DNA of 9,888 nucleotides from an uncultured Capnocytophaga sp. Its GTDB lineage: Bacteria > Bacteroidota > Bacteroidia > Flavobacteriales > Flavobacteriaceae. Of this stretch, positions 6,046 to 9,888 are shown one piece after another; positions within the stretch are counted from its first letter, which is position 1, and each line of letters opens with the position of its first letter. A program made the translations under genes and the position numbers. Where the stretch lies: assembly GCF_938029845.1 (NCBI RefSeq), contig NZ_CALHGG010000096.1:1-9888 (forward strand), given 5' to 3'. The notes beneath the pieces were generated by a model, which worked only from the letters and a program-made list of their open reading frames with translations, was not told the origin of the DNA and ran no database searches.

Positions 6046-6462
6046 ATGAAGCATTTTGGAAAAATAAGTGCCCTCTTATGGGGGTTGTTATTTATTGTAG
6101 CGACCCATATAGGCTATGCCCCTTCCTATTTCAGCAGAACCATGGGGCTGAATCGCAGTTGGGTTATAGTAGCAGTCTTATTGTTCTTACCTATGTATTA
6201 TTTTTTATGCTATAAAGGGTTTTTATGGGTCTACCGATTCGCTCTTTGGGGGATTATGAGTAGTTTTTCAGGGACTGTTTTTGCCTATTATGAGCAATCA
6301 CTTATGGAAAGTGTCCTAAGGGGAGACCTTTCCATGGTAGATAGAAACGCTTCTTTGGCGTTGACAACACCTATTCTATGGGTAATACTGCTTGTTCTAT
6401 TCCTGATTTATGGAACTATTTTTGATGCTATAACAAGAAAAAGATATAAAATTAGCCAATGA
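6046..6462 (+). CDS. Hypothetical four-helix membrane protein
   Basis: A 138-residue, highly hydrophobic protein that I do not recognise. Helices are predicted at about 6-24, 39-56, 58-80 and 107-127, with a polar loop of about 25 residues between the third and fourth (YYEQSLMESVLRGDLSMVDR). The C-terminus is basic (RKRYKISQ), suggesting both ends in the cytoplasm. The ATG at 6046 is about 35 bases below a consensus promoter; the overlapping frame starting at 6012 is less plausible because it is out of phase with the hydrophobic pattern. The gene stands alone: the upstream operon is divergent and the downstream TetR gene has its own promoter. No conserved catalytic motif can be seen. Confidence 0.75.
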   Translation: MKHFGKISALLWGLLFIVATHIGYAPSYFSRTMGLNRSWVIVAVLLFLPMYYFLCYKGFLWVYRFALWGIMSSFSGTVFAYYEQSLMESVLRGDLSMVDRNASLALTTPILWVILLVLFLIYGTIFDAITRKRYKISQ

Positions 6463-6503
6463 ACCAATGAATCAATTGACAAATTAGCTAATTAAAAAAT
6501 AAA

Positions 6504-6521
6504 ATTAACCATTTGGTTAAT
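6504..6521 (+). promoter_or_regulatory. Candidate TetR operator over the tetR -33 box
   Basis: ATTAACCATTTGGTTAAT is a palindrome with 7-bp perfect arms (ATTAACC/GGTTAAT) around ATTT. The TTTG used as the -33 box lies inside it (6512-6515), so a bound repressor would block the tetR promoter. The same half-sites recur at 7238-7253. This arrangement is typical of TetR autoregulation; binding itself is inference. Confidence 0.7.
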
Positions 6522-6543
6522 CCAAATATTTGATGTACCTTTG
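6512..6543 (+). promoter_or_regulatory. Promoter of the tetR-like gene
   Basis: TTTG (6512-6515) and TACCTTTG (6536-6543) are spaced 20 bases apart. The -7 box is followed by CCCCC, as at the promoter of the preceding gene. The leader to the ATG at 6569 is about 20 bases and contains the words GTGAATAGTGAACAATGAAT, which run into the coding region. Confidence 0.7.
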
Positions 6544-6568
6544 CCCCCGAATAAGTGAATAGTGAACA

Positions 6569-7180
6569 ATGAATAGTGAAGAACGAATCAAAGCTGCTGC
6601 CCGCAAGGTCTTTCATCAGAAAGGCTATGCAGGTACCCGCACCCGAGATATAGCTGAGGAAGCGGGCATCAACCATGCGATGGTCAATTATTATTTCCGT
6701 AGCAAGGAAAAGCTCTTTGGAATTGTGATGTTGGAGACCATGACTTTCTTCTTCAAAGGGGTGTCGACTATACTCAATAATGAAAATACCTCCTTGGAGG
6801 AAAAAATAGAACAAGTAGTGGCTAATTATATAGACTTGCTCTTGGAAGAACCTGAATTACCGACTTTTATGTTCAACGAGGTACGCACTAATCCTGAGCC
6901 TTTTGTTGCCAATACTCCTATCCTTCAGGCGTTAGAGCACTCAGTCTTAGCCCGCCAATACGCCGAAGCTGTAGCACAAGGGCGAATTACTGACCCCAAC
7001 CTTATACACACTGTGCTTAACGTGATCAGTTTAGTGATATTTCCCTTCATCGCTCAGCCTATCTTTACCGCCCTAACCAGAACCGACAAAGAGGCGTACA
7101 AAGCCCTCATGCTTGAGCGAAAAAAATTGATTCCCCAGTGGATCAAGGCTATGTTGTTTGTAGGGGCAAAGTCTGTATAA
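6569..7180 (+). CDS. TetR-family transcriptional regulator of the efflux genes
   Basis: A 203-residue protein with the standard TetR layout. Residues of about 4-50 form the DNA-binding domain: RIKAAARKVFHQKGYAGTRT, then the recognition helix-turn-helix DIAEEAGINHAMVNYYFRSK (about 27-46). The rest is an all-helical ligand-binding and dimerisation domain with no specific ligand signature. The usual action is repression released by a small molecule or drug. Two near-identical palindromes flank the gene, one on its own -33 box and one before the tolC-like gene, so it probably represses both itself and the exporter. The start MNSEER is within a repeated word, but the helix pattern begins directly after it, which supports this ATG. 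The next gene is 104 bases downstream. Confidence 0.9.
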   Translation: MNSEERIKAAARKVFHQKGYAGTRTRDIAEEAGINHAMVNYYFRSKEKLFGIVMLETMTFFFKGVSTILNNENTSLEEKIEQVVANYIDLLLEEPELPTFMFNEVRTNPEPFVANTPILQALEHSVLARQYAEAVAQGRITDPNLIHTVLNVISLVIFPFIAQPIFTALTRTDKEAYKALMLERKKLIPQWIKAMLFVGAKSV

Positions 7181-7237
7181 GGGAAGTAGGTGAGGCGTAT
7201 GCTCTTGTAAAAGCAACCCTATTTTTTTACCTATATA

Positions 7238-7253
7238 TTAACCAATTGGTTAA
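7238..7253 (+). promoter_or_regulatory. Second candidate TetR operator before the tolC-like gene
   Basis: TTAACCAATTGGTTAA is a perfect 16-bp palindrome with the same TTAACC/GGTTAA half-sites and 4-base spacing as 6504-6521. It ends about 31 bases before the ATG at 7285. I see no clear TAnnTTTG box after it; the best is the weak TACTGATT at 7257-7264. The exporter may therefore also be read from the tetR promoter. Confidence 0.7.
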
Positions 7254-7262
7254 ACATACTGA

Positions 7263-7283
7263 TTAACAATTAACAATTAAAAA
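7263..7283 (+). repeat. Tandem TTAACAA word just before the tolC-like start
   Basis: TTAACAATTAACAATTAA is two to three head-to-tail copies of the unit TTAACAA, ending two to four bases before the ATG. A related word lies at 2621-2645 before the antitoxin gene. Confidence 0.55.
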
Positions 7284-7284
7284 G

Positions 7285-8541
7285 ATGCGTTATTTACTCT
7301 TATTCCTTCCCATAGTAGGATTTGCACAGCAGGTGCTTACCTTGGAGGATTGTTACCGTCTTGCTCGCGATCACTACCCAACCGTACAGAAGTTGGACTT
7401 GATCACCAGGAGCGAAGATTATACTTTGGCCAATGCTAATAAGGCTTATTTGCCTCAAGTTAGTATCACAGGACAGGCTACTTACCAGTCCGAAACTATT
7501 GATTTCTCTGAGTCTATCGGACGGTTGCCACTGCCGATCACCTTACCTACAGTAAGCAAAGACCAATACAAAGTAGTGGGTGAGGTAAGCCAGCTCCTTT
7601 ATAATGGTGGGGCTACTCGCGCTCAAAAGCAGCTTATCAAAGCCCAAAGTGCGGTACAAGCCCAAGCCGTAGAAACTCAACTCTACGCCCTTAAGCAGCG
7701 GGTGAGTAATCTCTATTTTGGAGTATTACTTATTGATGCACAGCTGTCACAAAACCAACTAAATGTAGAAACAGTCCAATCCCAATTGGAGAAAGCAGAA
7801 GTAGCCCTAAAAAATGGCACTACCTTACCGAGCAATGTGGCCGAGCTAAAAGCGGAATTGGTACGCCTTGCAATGCAGCGTACGGAATATGAAGCTACTA
7901 AGGCAATGTATCTTCAGATGCTCAGCACTTTCATTGGCAAGGACTTGCCTTCCGATACGGTTTTGAATCGACCTAAACCTACTACACTTGGTACAGCCAA
8001 CCATCGCCCTGAGTTAAAGGGGTTTGACCTACAACAATCGGTATTGGATATTCAAAGAAGACAACTTACCTCGGAATATTTGCCCAAAATAGGACTGTTT
8101 TTCCAAGGCGCCTATGGTCGCCCCACGCTCAATATTATCAAGAACGAGTTTGATTTTTATTACATAGCAGGAGTACGCTTACAGTGGAATCTTAGCCCGC
8201 TGTATAGCTTATCCAACAGGAAACAACTCCTACACCTCCAAGGGGAATCACTTTCGGCCGATCGCAAGGCTTTTCTCATGAGCACCGAACTGGATCTTAC
8301 CCAGCAGCAAACGCAGATCAGCAAGCTCCAACGCCTTATGGAGCAGGACCAAGAGAGTGTTGCCCTACGCCACTCGGTAGCTCAAGCCGCCCAAGTACAA
8401 CTAGACAACGGGATCATCACCACTCACGAATACCTCCAAAAGGTCAATGCCGAAAACCTCGCTAAGCAGACGCTCCTCTTGCACGAGATACAGCTCCTCC
8501 AAGCACAAGAAAACCAACACTTAGTGACCAATTACCAATGA
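7285..8541 (+). CDS. TolC-type outer membrane factor of an efflux system
   Basis: A 418-residue protein that forms the outer-membrane channel and periplasmic tunnel of tripartite exporters. A short signal peptide (MRYLLLFLPIVGFA) is followed by QQVLTLEDCYRLARDHYPTV, the usual opening helix of the family. The body is made of long polar helices in two similar halves, with hydrophobic-aromatic strand segments such as YLPQVSITGQATYQSE (about 55-70) and YLPKIGLFFQGAYGRP (about 264-279) that start the barrel strands in each half. The length is normal for Bacteroidota members. It probably pairs with the adaptor gene that begins 57 bases after its stop. The stop codon lies within the repeat word ATGACTAGTGACTAATGA. 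Start choice rests on the signal peptide. Confidence 0.9.
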   Translation: MRYLLLFLPIVGFAQQVLTLEDCYRLARDHYPTVQKLDLITRSEDYTLANANKAYLPQVSITGQATYQSETIDFSESIGRLPLPITLPTVSKDQYKVVGEVSQLLYNGGATRAQKQLIKAQSAVQAQAVETQLYALKQRVSNLYFGVLLIDAQLSQNQLNVETVQSQLEKAEVALKNGTTLPSNVAELKAELVRLAMQRTEYEATKAMYLQMLSTFIGKDLPSDTVLNRPKPTTLGTANHRPELKGFDLQQSVLDIQRRQLTSEYLPKIGLFFQGAYGRPTLNIIKNEFDFYYIAGVRLQWNLSPLYSLSNRKQLLHLQGESLSADRKAFLMSTELDLTQQQTQISKLQRLMEQDQESVALRHSVAQAAQVQLDNGIITTHEYLQKVNAENLAKQTLLLHEIQLLQAQENQHLVTNYQ

Positions 8542-8597
8542 CTAGTGACTAATGATATAGCTTATACCTAGAACCCAACACCTAAAACCTAGAACCT
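8533..8597. repeat. Two different repeat words between the tolC-like and adaptor genes
   Basis: AATGACTAGTGACTAATGA (about 8536-8554) overlaps the stop codon and matches the AGTGAC family seen near 935 and 3500. It is followed by imperfect copies of CCTAGAACC/CCTAAAACC (about 8567-8597) that run up to the ATG at 8599. Confidence 0.55.
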
Positions 8598-8598
8598 A

Positions 8599-9522
8599 AT
8601 GAAGAAAATATACCTCGCAAGCCTCCTTTTCCTAGGTGCTTGCACTTCCAAAAACACTTTTGATGCCTCTGGTAATTTTACTGCCGATGAGGTGATTGTA
8701 TCAGCCGAACAAAATGGCCGCCTCTTGTCTTACGCCGTAGAAGAAGGTAAGACCCTCCAAGAGGGGGAAAAGGTAGGACAAATCAATGTGGAAGCCCTAA
8801 AGCTCCAAAAGGAGCAGGTGGAAGCCACTATCTCCTCCCTAAAGGAAAAGACGCTAAATCCCTCGGATCAAGTAGCACTCATACGCAGCCAATATGAGGT
8901 GCAGAAAGCGCAGCTTGCCCAGCAACAACGCGAACTCTCTCGTGTGCAACAGCTTGTGGCAGGGGGAGCCGCTACTCAAAAACAGTTGGACGACCTCACC
9001 GCCCTGACCGACCAATTGCGCAAACAGCTTGCCGTAACTGAAAACCAACTCAAGGTGAGCCTTACCAACATCAATAGCCAGAACCGCAATGTGCTCAGCC
9101 AAGAAGCGCCCTTACAGAAGAGTGCCGACGCTGTCCAAGTACAAATCAACCAAGGTGAGATCATCAACCCTATTGCAGGTACCGTTTTGGTCAATTACGC
9201 CCTTAAGGGAGAAATGCAGACTTTCGGCAAGCCTTTGTACAAGATTGCCAATATGGATACCCTCACTCTCAAAGCCTACATCACTGGAGACCAACTCCCC
9301 CAAATCAAATTGGGTCAGCCCGTAACCGTCCATACCGATGCGGGAGAGGGCAAGAAACGTACCTATGAGGGTATCCTTACCTATATAGCCGACAAGGCTG
9401 AGTTTACCCCTAAGACCATACAAACCAAGTCCGAACGCGCTAATCTGGTCTATGCGATCAAAGTAAAAGTCAAAAACGATGGCTACCTCAAGATAGGTAT
9501 GTATGGAGAAGTTCTATTTTAG
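8599..9522 (+). CDS. HlyD/YbhG-type periplasmic adaptor lipoprotein
   Basis: A 307-residue membrane-fusion protein. The N-terminus MKKIYLASLLFLGAC is a lipoprotein signal with lipobox L-G-A-C (Cys15), so it is anchored in the inner membrane by lipid and not by a helix. A biotinyl-lipoyl-like half (about 25-63, GNFTADEVIVSAEQNGRL, then VEEGKTLQEGEKVGQI) is followed by a long coiled-coil hairpin (about 66-183). The second half of the lipoyl domain is at about 186-215 (INPIAGTVLVNYALKGEM), and a beta-barrel ends with FTPKTIQTKSERANLVYAIK and LKIGMYGEV. That last region is typical of adaptors working with ABC exporters of the YbhFSR type. It should join the TolC-like channel to a pump, but no ABC ATPase or permease follows. 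Confidence 0.9.
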   Translation: MKKIYLASLLFLGACTSKNTFDASGNFTADEVIVSAEQNGRLLSYAVEEGKTLQEGEKVGQINVEALKLQKEQVEATISSLKEKTLNPSDQVALIRSQYEVQKAQLAQQQRELSRVQQLVAGGAATQKQLDDLTALTDQLRKQLAVTENQLKVSLTNINSQNRNVLSQEAPLQKSADAVQVQINQGEIINPIAGTVLVNYALKGEMQTFGKPLYKIANMDTLTLKAYITGDQLPQIKLGQPVTVHTDAGEGKKRTYEGILTYIADKAEFTPKTIQTKSERANLVYAIKVKVKNDGYLKIGMYGEVLF

Positions 9523-9548
9523 GTAAAAAGTAAAAGGTAAAAAGTAAA
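9523..9548. repeat. AGGTAAAAAGTAAA tandem word after the adaptor stop
   Basis: AGGTAAAAAGTAAA is followed directly by a second copy, starting at the stop codon of the adaptor gene. It belongs to the same class of short imperfect intergenic words seen at other gene ends here. Confidence 0.5.
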
Positions 9549-9615
9549 GCCAGCGAATATTTGGAGCTGGGTATGTGAGTGAAGCTAAGAGAACGTTTCT
9601 TGGCATGCGTCAGGG

Positions 9616-9641
9616 TAGAGACGCAATTTATTGCGTCTTTA
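9616..9641. repeat. AGACGCAAT palindrome (GTAGAGACGC-type)
   Basis: AGACGCAAT (9619-9627) and ATTGCGTCT (9630-9638) form a perfect 9-bp stem with a TT loop. Allowing one G-T pair, the stem extends to 9616-9641. The left flank GGGTAGAGACGC is complete; the right arm ends in TTTAAAA, so the outer arm has drifted. The form resembles a dispersed palindrome I recall from other Bacteroidota and from cyanobacteria. It could serve as a weak terminator for the adaptor gene. Confidence 0.6.
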
Positions 9642-9688
9642 AAAGGGTGAGATAAGTGTTCTATAGTCAAGAAGAATACCTGACTTAT

Positions 9689-9710
9689 TTCAGCGGTCGT
9701 GACCGCTGAA
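9689..9710. repeat. TTCAGCGGTC palindrome
   Basis: TTCAGCGGTC (9689-9698) and GACCGCTGAA (9701-9710) form a perfect 10-bp stem with a GT loop, flanked by A/T. It is GC-rich within an AT-rich gap and not followed by a T run, so it looks more like a REP-type element than an intrinsic terminator. Confidence 0.6.
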
Positions 9711-9760
9711 TTTCCCACTGGCATATTTTTTGTGGCCTACTAACTGACAAATACAACCCT

Positions 9761-9888
9761 ATGTTAAAGAAATACGACAAAGTAATAGCAACGGTTTTCG
9801 CCCTGCTTACCATAGTTTTTATAGTAGTCTTTCTCACTAATGACTCCTTTTTTGAGTGGACTTTTGCGCGACATCACAATATATTGAG
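9761..9888 (+). CDS. Membrane protein, N-terminus only (cut by right edge)
   Basis: The frame runs from the ATG at 9761 to the window end with 42 codons and no stop. It begins MLKKYDKVIATVFALLTIVF and continues IVVFLTNDSFFEWTFARHHN. One transmembrane helix spans about residues 8-25, and an aromatic-rich FFEWTFARHHN segment follows. It does not look like an ABC ATPase (no Walker A approaches) and an ABC permease start is not evident either. Upstream, the TAnnTTTG box is poor (ATATTTTTTG at about 9723-9732 is off by one base). I cannot name the family from 42 residues. Confidence 0.6.
   Translation, partial: MLKKYDKVIATVFALLTIVFIVVFLTNDSFFEWTFARHHNIL

Noticed and set aside
6012..6215. A 67-codon plus-strand frame overlapping the four-helix membrane gene
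   Set aside because: It is in another phase, has no helix pattern, and its presumed start is close to the transcript start; the frame from 6046 is far more protein-like.
6482..6493. AATTAGCTAATT, a perfect 12-bp palindrome before the tetR promoter
   Set aside because: It is AT-rich, not repeated at 7238, and lies outside the promoter boxes; the TTAACC/GGTTAA site is the better operator.
8854..9423. Minus-strand frames at 8854-9102, 8976-9194 and 9112-9423
   Set aside because: They are antisense to the adaptor gene, whose signal peptide and domain order are clear.

Overview
The window reads as a chromosomal segment of a Bacteroidota bacterium, most likely of the Flavobacteriia and possibly Capnocytophaga-like; the genus is a guess. 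The best evidence is the promoters. Six starts have TAnnTTTG -7 boxes, and five of these have a TTTG-type -33 box 19-20 bases upstream, as in the Bacteroidota sigma-ABfr promoter. Shine-Dalgarno sites are absent. Gaps are AT-rich and filled with short, imperfectly repeated words such as GACAAATGAC, AGTGAC and TTAACAATTAA.

Layout. Positions 1-2130 hold three minus-strand envelope genes: a lipoprotein, a two-helix membrane protein, and a larger membrane protein cut by the left edge that may be DUF3137-like. Positions 2131-2655 have no intact gene. They hold a G9 tract inside a small inverted repeat and the frameshifted remains of a two-helix membrane protein. Positions 2651-3013 hold an antitoxin gene and only the first 30 or so codons of its ParE/RelE-type toxin, which breaks off exactly where a convergent gene ends. 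Positions 3011-5775 are a minus-strand operon: Uma2-family nuclease, formate-tetrahydrofolate ligase (fhs) and a receiver-less LytTR DNA-binding protein. Uma2 and fhs overlap by ATGA. Positions 6046-6462 hold a four-helix membrane protein behind a strong consensus promoter.

From 6504 to 9522 there is an export locus: a TetR regulator, a TolC-type outer-membrane factor and an HlyD/YbhG-type lipoprotein adaptor. Near-identical palindromes with TTAACC/GGTTAA half-sites lie over the tetR -33 box and in front of the tolC-like gene, so the regulator and its likely operators can both be read from the sequence. The ABC ATPase and permease that normally follow such an adaptor are absent. In their place is a 238-base gap with two GC-rich palindromes, then an unrelated membrane gene cut by the right edge.

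The most useful observations are the TetR operator pair, the efflux operon without its motor, the decapitated toxin with a surviving antitoxin, the decayed membrane gene, and the intergenic repeat words that supply or overlap -33 boxes. I did not find a clearly new multi-gene system.
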